Shown one piece after another: positions 12,901 through 27,100 of a stretch of 64,000 nt of DNA. Under the pieces are notes generated by a model. That model was not told the DNA's origin and did no database searches. It saw only the letters and a program-made list of their open reading frames with translations. The first letter of the stretch is position 1. Every line of letters begins with the position of its first letter. The translations under genes were made by a program, and so were the position numbers. Source of the stretch: Echinarachnius parma (Eukaryota > Echinodermata > Echinoidea > Clypeasteroida > Echinarachniidae); contig JBAMJV010002963.1 in assembly GCA_037951105.1 (NCBI GenBank), forward strand, positions 124,001-188,000. Reading direction: 5' to 3'.

Positions 12901-15900
12901 CGTTATCAATTTAGAATTTTTTTTTCACCAGGTAAACAGTGTTCGTTTCCTTTCAAACTGTCACACATCATTCAAAAGAATCTTACAATGATATTGATAT
13001 GTGCTTGAAGTCTCAAGTGTACAGTTTGGACAAAAGCTTATGAAGTTAAAGGATCACTTTATTCAATGTAGTGCATCTCAGATACTGTAACATGACAAAA
13101 GGCTATTTTTGTATATATAACAACACTGAATATTGAAACCTGGTGCATGTATTGTTCATGGTTTACTTTAGGGCCCATATTCAAAAATCATTCTAGCTTA
13201 GTTACTAACTATTGTATCTGTGTAAACATTTATTGCCTACTAATTCAACCCTAGTTGTCAACTACATGTATATCAGGCCACATATTCATGAAACCCTGCT
13301 AGCTTCGTTCCTTGCCAAGTGTATTTTTGATGTGCAGTTTATTGAGCAACACACAGTTTTTCTAGTCCCTAACTAGGGTCAACTGGGTAAGCCTTAGGTA
13401 CCCACCGAGTTAACCTTCGTTAGCAACTAAAATATCTTGGGTATAATTCTTAGCCACGTCATCCAAAATAGACTTAGCAAGGATCTAAGTTAGTAAGCTT
13501 TCATGAATATGGGTACTGGAGGATCTCTTGTTGCACACTTAGCCATATCATCTAACATAGACTTAGAATTAAAGGGATAGTTGAGTTCTGGTAAAGAGAG
13601 TACTGTTTTGGTCAAACTGAATTTTAGTTACTAAAACCTGCACCATTACATTACAAACTAATAGTTATAACTCCACTATGCTCAAAAAGAATACAAAATT
13701 ACAAATGACTAAATAAAAAGCCTGTTATCATTCAAAAAGAGCCATTAAAACTCGAGAATGCGCTCTCTAAACATTCATCGGTTTCAACCATTTTAAATAA
13801 AATATTGTGCATGTGATGTTTTGTTGAAATAGTGATTAGATAGAGAGATAATCAACAACTATTTAACCTCTTTTATATCCCTCATAAGATCGTTTTACCA
13901 TTGTATTTGACAAATGATAGTTTTGGACAACACGCGCAATCCCCGCGCAATCATGTGACCGGGCTGTTAGCAAAAAATTAACACTAAAAGTTCGTTACGC
14001 GTTCGTCCCATAGATCATGTGTTTAAGCAAAATGCACACGCGATCAAATTTGTGCAGTACTCTATGGCGCACACGTTCTAGTCACGTGATTGCCATTACT
14101 GGTAAAAACTAACACCCTGGGAAGAAGAACGCCAAGACAGCCAATAAGCACATCCGTGGGAGCGCTAGCACGCATTCATCGCGTATGTGCGCAACTGCCA
14201 GCGCGTTGGTGCGCACTCAGTTTTGCGTCTTTGTGATTGTGTGCGCAAAATAACAATGACTTTAAGCGTATTAGATGCGCCGTGGTTCTGGAGACTCATA
14301 CTGGCTTCATTAATGTCGATTGATTTTTATATCAAAATTTACAAGCGATTTTATGAAATATTCAGAGATTATCACTTATTTTGCTATAAGCTGAACACAA
14401 TCACTGATATTGATGAGTGATATAAAACAACTAACAAATGTGCTTGATTGTGATAGGCAATCTATTACCTCGGTGGGCTCAAAATGACTATTACCCTCAG
14501 CTACGCTTCGGGTAATAATCATTTTGAGCCCACCTCGGTAATAGATTTGACTATCACAAGAAGCCCATTCGTTAGTTGTATATTGTAAATTTTTGAAAAG
14601 AGGAAGCATTTAAAAAAATTTTAAAGGCTGGTTCAAAATTTATCTAATAATTGTGGGGCCCCACATTTATTACAAATGGTTATGTTTTTGGATATTTCAG
14701 CCATTTCTGAACCAATTTTGATCAAATAAAGTTTATTCTGTCATTCAAATTGTATGCTCTTTCGAATTTGACACTCAGTTTTTCATTATCTCACAACAAA
14801 ATTATTTTGTGTAGTGCCCTCTATACCAAAACTCAACTATCCCTTTAAACTGAGCTACACTCAGCATGGTTTTATGAATATGGATCTTTGGGAACTGTTA
14901 ACCCGTTCAGGACTGACTGATTTTGCTACAACATGTATTCTCCATAGACCCAAGCCTGAGTATTTTCGGGACCAGTCCTGAATGGGTTAAGGCTGACGTT
15001 TAGCATTAATTAGCACTGATAGATCTTTAGCATGGTATTGCACGTAGCTCCTTTACAGGGTGGGAAAGACTTTACATATTCCTATAAGCTTTTGAGTAAA
15101 ATATTAGCCTTCATGTGAATGATCTTCTCAATGCCCATGAGCCGCTTGGAAGGAATGCTCCCCAGGGCGTGGAGATGGTGCACACAATAATAGTGTAACC
15201 CGCTATGGAACATACTTTATGTATTTAGCGCTATATAAGAAACTATATGATTATTATTAAATATTCACCTGTATTGAGAGAGACTGTCACATATAACTGT
15301 AATACAATCATGTTGTTGTAGTAATAGTGATGTACAAGTACAGGCAAGGCCTGAAACCATGCATGCCATCCTGAATCATCCACTAATTCATCTTGAAGAA
15401 ACAAATTTGTGAAATTTAGATACTCTTGATAGAAACAAGCGTAAAGAAGAGGTGCTAATAAGTTTGTAAAGTCCACATCCAAGGTATATAACACTATTAA
15501 TCCAAACCTAGCATATTTCCTCAAGAGCGTATGTGGCTGGACAATTATATAGCTCAATAGCATAGAAGCCTTCAAACCTGGTGCATTGGTGCAAATTGTG
15601 TTGCATTTATATTGTGTGACTTTGGGTAATGTTTTGGAATTTCCTCACTACACCTCTGCCTTTTATGTCTTTGTTATTCAACATATATGTATACATACAG
15701 TTATTTACAGCAAGTTGTGCACATGGCCTAGACAAGTAGGGTTTCATCATAAATCATGATGTTCTAGATGGACATTTTAAGAAACAAAAATGGTCAAACC
15801 TGCCTTAGTGGCCACCTGTCTATAGCAGCCAACTTACCTATAGTGGCCACTGGAAAGGATCTCCTGAGGAGCAAAAAATGTTACAGAACCCATCTATAGA

Positions 15901-18900
15901 GGTCACCTGTCTATAATAGACCCTTCTCTTGTTTCTCTTTGGTGGTCACTATACACAGGTTTAACTGCATGTTTCATTGCCACTGTAGTGTACCCGATTA
16001 AGTGGACATTTCCTAGAAGCATAAGAAATGTTTGGTCAAATCCTACACTTTTAGCAGGTGTTCCCCTTTAAATGTCACCCCTTTAAATGTCACCCCTTTA
16101 AGCAGAGACTACTGTACTGGTCAACATCAATCTATCATCGATCATATTCTTTATGAAGGTCGAGTGAATATTAAAGGCACTTTCTGAATTGTTTTACATG
16201 AAGTGCCTTCATAATGATCTCAACAATTTTCATTACACTTTTTAACAATTGATTTATTAATTTGTGTGCATCTATTTGCAGCGTGTACTGGGACTATGCT
16301 GTGACAGTCAACGTGGAAGACATAGTCTATCTTCATTGCCATCAGCAGCGTAAGTACCTATTACTATATTTCTATGATCGAAATGGAAACAATTTAGTAG
16401 TATTCAGTGTTTCTTACAACAGACTTGAGACTCGTAAAGCAGCACTAAACATATAAACATAAAGTAACTACAGCTCAAACCTGTCTTAGTGGCCACCTGT
16501 CTATAGCAGCTAACCTGTAGTGGATACAATACGTGATCCTCTGCAGAGAGAAAGAATGTTATGTCACCAAGGGGGTGTTTCACAAAGCTAAAGTTGAACT
16601 TAACTTGGACTTAAGTTGGACCTAACTATTATGGAAATCGGTGTGTAGCCTTAGAATACAATAATATTCAAAAGCAAAAAAGCAGGAATTTTAGACCTTT
16701 CATAAATATTGCATCAAGAACATGGAATCTCCTTAATATAGAACATAGTTACGATTTGACTCAACATTTTATGCCTTTAAAAAAGGACTTTTAAAACAAT
16801 TTTTCAAAGAAACTAATTGCTTTCCATAATTTTGAAGGCCAACTTCAACTTAGGATCTTTGTGAAACACCCCCATGCTTTAATACAGCATCCACTTTTCT
16901 GGCTTCATTTGGGTGGTTATTACACACGGGTTTGACTGATATGACAGACTCCTTTAACCCTATATAGCCCGGGCTATTTTGAAAATGCATAGCCCGGGGG
17001 GGGGCTAATTTGGCACCCCCCTAAGATCTCGGCTGCGAAGTGGCCGTTCGCCGCGAAAACTTGCATGTTTAGTGAAGTGTATAGAATACTATGGTAATTT
17101 TAAATTTTTAGAAAAATGCATTATTTTTGCATAATTATGGTAATTTATGCAAATATGGTCATAAATTCATATTTTTACCCATAAATCATATATTCTTCAT
17201 AATTGAACATTGGTTTTCACTACATATGTTCTTTAGACCATTTGGAATAATAATACAACCCAAAAATTTGGAAGAGCCAGGTTCTTCCTTATGTTTTCTA
17301 TTGTTTTTATAATTTCTTATGTATTTCTTTGTTTTTTTAGCTCATGTATTTTATTGTTTTGGTTGTTTATTTTATTTCTAACGATAAATCAACTACTATG
17401 AACCCCAAAACAAACACCTAAAATGTAAACAAGACCAAATAACCAATGAATATCTCTTTTTATGAAAACTGATATTTCCATATGTTTTGTACACAAATCA
17501 CAAAATTTAGCAATTTTCGGGCTGACATGCATAGACAAAAGGTCATGTGACTTCATAACGGTAGGTCCGATTTCCAAAAAATTTATTTCAAAAGATGCGC
17601 AAGACCCAATAGAAAAAAGTCATGAAAATTTCAGCGCAAGTTTTTTTCGCGTAAAAAATTATTGTGAAAAATGTCGAGGGGGGGGCCATTTTTAGCCCCC
17701 CCCCCACCCCCCCCCCCCCCCCCGGGCTATATAGGGTTAAAGCCAAATGACAGTTTTGGGAAAATTACCGAAAATAACCTTATTGGCCAAACTAATTGAT
17801 TAGTATTGTTGAAAGAGCATAACAAAGGGCTTCTGTGGAAATATCCGAACCTTAGTATCGTTAAATTTAGAAATATCAGTTGAAATGTTTATTCATGCCG
17901 CTGACTTTGGGCCTAAATTTACCACCAGTTTTGGCCCGTCTACGCCGGCGTAGCTATACGCTCGTTCGCGTGCGGAGCGCACGTGGTGCAGCATTTGCCA
18001 TATATATGCATTGCACGCAGTCGCAAACATGCGGTTTAATTGTGTCAATTCATTGACAGTTTTTATTTCGAACATTTTATTGCTCAAATATTCAATTTCA
18101 ACACATTTTTGCAAAATCTGTACATTAACAGATAAGTTATGATATATATTCTTTCACATGGTTGGTGATAAAAGGGTATTTTTTTATTTATTTTTTTGTG
18201 GGTGGGGCATTTCCCAGTACTGTCATTTGGCTTTAACATTTTGTCTTTGTTTTGGGCCGTGAGGTTTCGTGTTTGGGGCCACTTACAATTTAACAAGCTT
18301 ACATGTTATTTGCCAAACCAGGGGGTGTTGCATGAAGATTTGTGTTCAAAGGTAATTATAAAGAGTACTGTTTGTTCAACAAAATATGCTGTATAGCCTT
18401 CCTGAATACTGCTGAAGTATCATATTAACATGATTCAGCCTAAATATTTGACATAATTGAAAGTAAAAGCCCACTCTCTTTCCACTGTACCATATGGAAT
18501 GTAACGCATTGGATCCCATGAGAAGGACCAATTATCAAATTTCATAAGTATGCCATGACTTGGAGGGGAATCATTCTCATTTAGAAGTCCTTCCAAAATG
18601 TACCAAGACACTCACCGGAAAACAAATTCACAAAACACAGACTCAACTATACCTTTAAACGGCAAAAAAAAAAAATTCAAACGCAACTTTGTGTTTGAAC
18701 GCAAAAGTATTGCATGTGTTGGATCTCAAGTGCAAGTTGCATAGATCTGATATCAAATGCAACTTTGTGTTTGATCCATGATGTAACGTGCAATTGTGTT
18801 TGATTGGTAACTTGTGATCAAACACAAAAACTCTCTTTATGCAATGGATAGTTGCGTTTTTATTCCAAAGTTGCATTCAAACGCAACTCCCCCAGGCCAC

Positions 18901-21160
18901 AAATACAAGGCTTTAATTTCTATCATTGTGTATGTTATTTGTTCCCCCCTAGCTGACAGTGGTGGTACCCCTGGTACTGGTAGGTCAGGATGGGGTGCAG
19001 TATCCGCCCATTCACTTCCCCAAGGGGGGCCACCTGCTGGCCTTCCTCACCTGTCTGGAGAACGGCCTCATGCCACGGGGGCAGCTCGACCCCCCTCTCT
19101 GGTCCCAGCGAGGCAAGGGCAAGATCCTGCCCCAAACTCAAGAGGAAGTCGTCCAAAAACTCGGGCCTCGGTTCGACATCGTCATCGACATCTTCCATGG
19201 ATGGCACGCAGATCTTTGAGGGTGATGAGGCTACAGACTATGTCTTCAGAATCATCGCTAGTTTCAGACCAGAATTCAGTAAGTTGCTCCATTTCTCTTC
19301 CCATAGTGTCCAGACATCATAATTTTAATGCTTTCCCCGAGACATGTAGAGATCTCTGAAAACGCAGATTTTTAAAATATCTAATATGTAACCCAACCAT
19401 GAATCTACACTATAAAGACGTAGAATGCATAACACATATTGAATGAGACATTATGGTGCATCTTTTAGACATGTACAAAAAAAGGATTTAAACAATTGAA
19501 ATAGGTAACACAAGTATTCATGTGATTTGAAATGACCTAGGAGTTGACTTGAGTCCACCATATACAACTTTATCGATTGACTCATGAGAAATGAGTGGAT
19601 TTAGGGTTCCATTATTTTATAAGTTTATCAATTGAATCATCAGTAATAAGTTGACTTAAGTGCATTATATTGAATATGAATGAGTGGATGTACATGATTG
19701 TTGTTGCAGTTCCAGAAGAGGCCAGCATCCTGCCCCTGCGCAACGGCAGCAGTAAGAGCCACGTGACAGCATTCCCCTGGACGTCGCAGAGACACGGGAC
19801 CTCGCCACGCCCTGATCCGCCAGCAGGAAGTGGTGCAGAGCCCCACGGCCTCCTCCCCCGTGCTGCCCCCGGCCCTGCCCCCAGCCATCCCCTACTCACC
19901 GGTCTCGCCCACCCCCGGGGAACTGAGCCTCATCACGGCCAGGTGGGACAAGTATCAAGGGTCAGGACACATTAACATCACTTCCTCTGGCTGTCTCTGC
20001 ACACTCACTCACACGCTAACATAGTGCATGCTAAACCCTTTCCTCAGATATTAATCTAAACCCACTCCTCACATTAACCCACTGAGTGCCACGGTCAAAC
20101 CCAAGTAGATTGATAGTTAAATACATTATTTCCCAACTCTTAACATGCCAGGGATTGTAATGCTCTATGGCATTTGTGTGTATTGTAACTCACAAAAATG
20201 CGAGCTTGGCACATTAGGAGTTAATACTTGGTCTAGCATTCCAGAGTTCTTGGTTCATGTCCAGCCAGAGCCCAATTTTGTTGCTGTTTTTCATTTATAT
20301 CTAGTCAGTTTACCATGTAGAAGATTAAAGATTAAATGGGGACCACCACACACAAACAACGCAGACTGTCAGGCTTTTATGTTTTGGCTCTGTTGTTTGA
20401 TATCAAATAGATGTCCAACACTTTGCAAAGGGTTGTGTATAATTCATAAACAATACAATGAATTCCCAACACTTAGGTTCTGTATGTGCCAAACGTCTGA
20501 GAGTGCTTCAATTTTATACATGCGTACGTTTGGAGAAATATAGAACTATGGAAGATGCGTACATCCTAGACAATATATAGTCTTCTTCTGCAGACCCATG
20601 AACACTTACAGTTGTATGTTGATGAGTTTTCTAATTACATAATTTGTCTGGAAACCTATTTTTGCTGAACTTGTTGGTGGAATGGACTACTAAAACTATT
20701 ATCTTTCATAAATAAGAATATTATTTTTGGGTGTTGGCTCCCTTTAAGTTCATGCATCATTTTATGGGAAGGTGTATTATATGGTTCCTCTCTGCATTAC
20801 TGTGTATTTGAGTGTTTCTAACATTTGCAAATGAGTCTTTCCTCCTCCCTGCCTTCCTATATAACCAGGAATGATAATAATAATACTAATAATAAATTCA
20901 ATTTTTATAGATAATGCTCAGTACATGATAGTTTTAATGCTAGTATTTTAGCAGAATATATATACTTTTTTGTTTAAACATACATGATTATTAAGTAAAA
21001 AAGCTTGCATGGTCTTTATTAATAATTGTTTGCATTTTCTTGTTTTGGTTCATATTTTGTAGCACGTCATCTCTCATTTAGTGTGCATGATACCTTCATT
21101 TCCAGTTTCTTGCTCTATTTTTCTTTCAAGTTGTATGTTAACCCTAACCAGGCCGGGGGT

Positions 21161-21194
<34 letters not shown>

Positions 21195-24100
21195 GGGGGG
21201 GGGGGGGTGGAATCCACCCCCCCTCGACTTTCTCGCGCGATAATTCCGCAATTTATTGACAAAAAGGGGATTTTTGCATAAATTTGCATAATTAATTCGA
21301 AATTGATTGTTTTTTTCAAAAAACTAACAATGCAATCTTGTAGATTATGTCGCAATCTATCTGTGTGCCAAATTTTGTGGCGGCCGCGCGTTCGGCGACC
21401 GAGATCTCAGGGGGGGGGGTGGAATCCACCCCCCCCCCCCCCCCCCCCCCCCCCCGGCTATAGCATAGCCAAAATAACCCGGCCTGGTTAGGGTTAATCC
21501 GAACACTCAGCATTTTAACATCTATATCTCATAGCTATTTCTTTTAATGACCAGAATACTGAGCGATTTTTCCCCCTGTGTTTATCCAGTGTATTCTATG
21601 TATTTATAACATGGGTGTTATGGTATTAAAGTAATACAATATTTGACTTTGATAAGACAATATACCTACATTTTGTTGTTAGACTGGCAAAACATGAAAT
21701 GATGTGTAAAAATGAGTCAAAAGTGCCCCTAGTAAAGGGATTTTTGTTGTTTGTTAAAATATATCTTTATCACAGTTATACAGTTGATTTGTTAAATTTG
21801 ATGATTCTCCCTTTCTCCTTCAGATCTTCAATTAGATTACTGTGTGATACCATGAGAAGACAAATCATCTCAAGAGCATTTTATGGCTGTAAGTATTGTT
21901 TGTGTAATGTTCTGAGAATTGCTAGAGTTCTTAGTAAGTTTTGTGGACTTTGACATTATTATCAGTCTACAGATCCCTTTAATTTATGGATATGTGTATT
22001 GGGACTGGCGATATTGGAATATTTAATTCAGATGCATTGATAATCAAACTAAACAAATTTGCATGCAGTTTAATTATTAATATATTATTTTCTTTGTTTT
22101 TTATTGATTAAATAATTGTTATTTCTTTTTTCTTTATTTAAAAAAAAAGATTATTTTTGTAATGATGAGGAGGATGACAACTACGATGACGACAAGGACG
22201 ACGATGACGATGATGACAATGATGATCATCATCACGATTAGCATCATTATTATCATTACATGTATTTGTGCATTTTTAAAATCAGGGCTGGCACATTGCA
22301 GACACCTGCGCACTGTGAGGACGCACCTTTCAGGCCTGGTGCACCCGGTCATCCTGTCTGTAGACGAGTCCAGCCAGGCGGCGGCAGTCATTACCAAAGA
22401 CTTGTGGGAGAGCATGGCTATCATTATTATGACTTATTATTTCATGCATTTATTCCTTCTGTGATCAGGGCTGGCACATTGCAGACACCTGCGCACTGTG
22501 AGGACGCACCTATCAGGCCTGGTGCACCCGGTCATTCTGTCTGCGGATGAGTCCACCCAGGCGGCTGCAGGCTTGACCAAAGACTTGTGGGAGAGCATGA
22601 GCTGTGCTGACCAGGAGGTGGATGAGGCTCAAGTCATGAGGCTGGTGTACTGTGGAGGCATGGAACATGAAATAAGGAAGGAGGTATACAAATAATGAAT
22701 GTGGTGGTACAGTCAAACCTGTGTATAGTGACCACCTACAGGATACAAAGTAGATAGTGACTTTTGAAAGGTGACCTCTATAGACAGGTTCCACAACACT
22801 TTGTTATAAAGGTCACTTGTATACAGTGGTTACTTTTTCCTTGTTTCCCTTATGCGGTCTTTATACACATGTTTGACTATATACATATAAATAAATCAAT
22901 TGTACAGCTGGTTAGCCGTATATACTCAACAGTGTCTATATAGCATGTGGCATAGCTTTAGACTTTTATTCATGAATTTACCAAAGTGAAATTTAATATG
23001 TATACAATCTATGTATGTCTATCTTTCTATTGAATTCATATTGAATTTCAGAAAGAAAAAAAATCACAAACGATTTTATAAGAAAAAAGTTGGATCTTCT
23101 ACTTTTTTGAATAAAAACATGCTTATAAATCATGGTAGAGTGCTAACCATAATAAATATCATTATAAAGAAAAACACAAGCTTTAGCCACTAAATAATTA
23201 AGTTTGACAATAATGTTGTTCTTTCCCTTTAAAGTATTTGGTCGTCTGTTCTTTTTTCCCCCTTTTTTCTGCCAGGTTTGGCCGTACCTTCTTGGTCACT
23301 ACAAGTTCAACTCGCATGAGGATGACCGCAGGGGAATCGACGAGAGCGTGAGGCTGAATTACGAGCAGGTGCTAGCCGAGTGGATGGCTGTTGAGGCTAT
23401 CATTAGACAAAGGGATAAAGATAGCCAGCAGGCAAAACTGTCATCGGAGAATAGTTCAGAGGGGCAGATACCACTCACAGGTCAGTGCACCCCAGGACAC
23501 CCCAGGAGAATATGGTGGGGTGGGGGTTCACACAGATTTTAAGTTGAATTTTACGTTTTTGAAGGGATTTAGTAACTTTGGTGACATGCGCAAAACGTGA
23601 TGAATGGTTGATACAATGTATATTGTTGTTATCTGATATGTCCACCAGGTATTGTGTGAAAATTTCGAGTTAAATGGACCTTATATGGCCGAGTAATGAG
23701 CAAAAATGCAAAGTGATATTCACTGACTCATTGCACTGACTTTGTAGACGGTTACATCAGAACACTTCAATCGTTAATATCTTTCTAACAAAAGGGAAAT
23801 TTAAACAACCAAAACGCGTCATATGCTTCTATTGTTAATACGAATACAACATGGTATGTTAGGGAACCACTAGAATTTCAATTGGATTTTGAGCATTTGG
23901 ACAATGTTACTAGATCCCTTTGAGTTAGACTTAAATTCGGTAGGCCATTTGTAGCCATTTGAAATAAAGCATTCAGAAGTAAAAGTCCTGATATGTTTGA
24001 CTAATAATACAAATAACGATAACTTGATATAGCCCTATTCATGCGAGTATCATAGCGCTTTACATTATTATTATTAACTTGGTGAATATTACAACTAGCG

Positions 24101-27100
24101 TCAGTATCTAGGATGGCTTTTATATTGCTGCCATGCTAGGGGTTGTAGTTTTGACTCAAATTAATCTTCATAATAATAATAATAATAATGGTGTTTATAT
24201 AGCGCATTATTATACATGGTCTCAATGCGCTTTACAATTCAAATCGTTATAATAAAATACTGATAATATTGCTGTAATTATAGATGTAGCAATAGTAGCA
24301 ACAGCAGCAGGATATCAACAATGCATTATATTTCCCACACTCTTCTTGACAGGGCACGATCCTAGCTTGGACAGCGAAGTGTTTGAGATTGATGATGATA
24401 ATGATGATTATGTTGAAAGCGGAGAGGTGATCCAAGAAGTGGACCATGCTGATATGACCAAGGAACAACAAGACTTTGTGCAGAAGGAGGATTATGTAGT
24501 TCTCAGGTAACATCACATTTTTGAAAAAAGTAATTCCTTGATAATTACAAATGTAGGTAAATTCTGCAGCATCAGAGAGCTAGAGGCTAACAAAATAATA
24601 TGTATCAGGGCTCGACACTCGGGCTCTTCGGGCCAGCAGAAATGTATAAAAGTCATATTTTGGTGGCCCGATTGGGCAAGCAGATTTTCAACCCGACATT
24701 AACAAAATTAGAAAAATCTTGTTTTCTTCCATGTCATGCTTCATCTATAATCACAGGTTTGAACAGGAAAGAGTGATATTTTGAAGAGTACAAAGTTTAC
24801 TTATAAAATAACATTTTCAGGCCAGTAAATTTTTCTTTCGGGCCACCAGAAAGGGGGAAGAAATTATTTCACTGGCCCGACCGGGCCACCGACAAAAAGG
24901 GTAAGTGTGGAGCCCTGAAGTCTCAAGAGTAATCCAAAATCCAATCTCAGAATTAGAAATTAGCACTCTTCAGACTACATGTATAAAACATGCTCTGTCA
25001 GAACCCACGTCTGGAACCCACTCAACTCGCAGGAGCTTTATACACACTGCAGTCGCTGTGTGGAACAGCCTGCCAAAGAATATTGACTCTTTTGTATAAT
25101 GCTGCTTGATGTGATTGGTTATTGTGTAGTCGGTTGTTTGTATTAACCTATCAAGGATGATGGCCCACATATTTGTGGTTTGGTAGTCCTACACTTCGGC
25201 AAGTAAATAAAAAGTTATATCTGTTCAAGGAGAATGAGCATAAATTTCTCTCTTTTTTGAGACATTCTTTATTTCTCTACTTGCTTTCATTATTTTTTTC
25301 ATGATTTTTTTTGTATTGCATAGATACCTATAATTTAGAAAAATCCTTCAATTGGCAACACATTGTCATATTTTCAAAACAGATTTTGGCATTCAAATTG
25401 TAAACTTTGTGGCAAAGTCACTTCATATTTGTCTTAAAATTCCATAACTAAATATTTTCCACCTATTTTTATGTCATTTAAAGGAAGAAAAAAAGTTAGG
25501 AGTTGCCAATTTGTTAAGGAAAATAATGATCAATCGTGCCTTGAAATAGCTCTCGTCCTTGATGCTACCGTATTTGTCGGTGTATTACCCGCACCTTTTT
25601 TCTCAAAAAAAAGCTCCAAAATGGGGGGAGCGGTTAATACACGGAGATAGGAAAATTGTACACGCAAATTGCCTAGCCAGCGCCGGGCCCTAATACGATG
25701 CGGTTAATACACGGAGATAAGATTCATAAGTGACCAAAGTCCACCTCAGCAAGGCATTCATACTCATACGATGCACGGAAAATACAAGCATATTCCCCCC
25801 AAAACAAGTCATGCAGTGTCTTTTATGTTTCTCTTTTACCTCTTCCTAAATATTGCTTGTTGTTGCTGCGAAAGCGGCTTGGAAGATTCACGATCATTGC
25901 TTCGATCTTAGTACGAATCCTAAATATAACATGCACCCGCGCGACTGGCGCTTGGCCGCGCCGAGCAGGCGGGGATTCTCTTTCCCAACGCGACACGCGC
26001 GACCCCCGGCCGCCGATGCTCCAATACAGCCCGCCATATCACTCGTATACTTTGCGTGCAGGTTATCGGGTCTATTTTGTTACCCGAGATCCATCCGCCG
26101 AGGATTTCCCCAATTCCCGGCGGATGGATCTCGCGTAACAAAAATAGACCCAAAACCTTCACGCAAGGTGTACGAGTGATATGGCGGGCTGTACCGATAG
26201 AGGGCGGACTGGATGTCAACGTTTGAGAATCGTTTCATCCATGTCGACGATCGACGACGATCGTATGCCGTATTACTCGCTATTATTACTTACTATTTCT
26301 GAAACAGTTTTCAAGAGTAGATTCAACATAATTTGAACTAGAAAGAAGGAATAACATTAAGGTACATTTTTTTAAAAATCTCCGTTCTGATTGTTTTATT
26401 GGTGAAATCTTCGTTTTGTTGTCTAACATTTTATGTAGTCCCATGTGTAGTGATCCGTGTGGCAAATTATTCAACAGAAGTTATAGATTCTTCTGCTGTG
26501 AAGAAGGCCTGATAATTTTCTTTATTTACATCGGAGACTTCAGTAAATAAAACAAAATTCATAGGCAAAATTCTCTGATAGATAAGCTATTTTTGGTACC
26601 TTTCCTAAGAAAATGCTGACCATCTAAAGACTAAAAATCAAGAATTATACTATCAAATTTTTTTTTTTTTCATGGAAAAACGGCCAAAGTTGGGGGTGCG
26701 GTTAATACATCGGAGCGGGTAATACACCGACAAATACGGTATATTTTATTATTTATTTATCATCATTGTATGTTGACCTCTTGGTCTGTCATTGTTCAGC
26801 CGGTGCAGAAGTCCTCGTCAGGACACCCTGGAGACTGAGACTGGGAGGAGTCTGGGCAGTGAGGTATCCGGGGAGGTTCCCTGTGAGGTTCCCTGTGATA
26901 TGTCGGGCAAGATGTCACCACCGGGGAGTGATGAGGGATTCGGAGATACGTCTAGCAGCATGACAGACATCAGCAGGCATGGCTCTAGACTCACCTCGGC
27001 AACTGTCTTGAATGACACAAAAGAGGTATTGAATTGAATTGAATTGAATTTAATTTATTTCCACATAAAAAAACACACATGAGATACAAATATAAACATA

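Noticed and set aside
18959-19219. 86-aa frame as a separate small gene
   Set aside because: It is the middle frame of SGSM exon 8, opened and closed by the apparent frameshifts.
21026-21355. Gly-rich and Pro-rich frames
   Set aside because: They cross G and C homopolymers inside a TTAA element.
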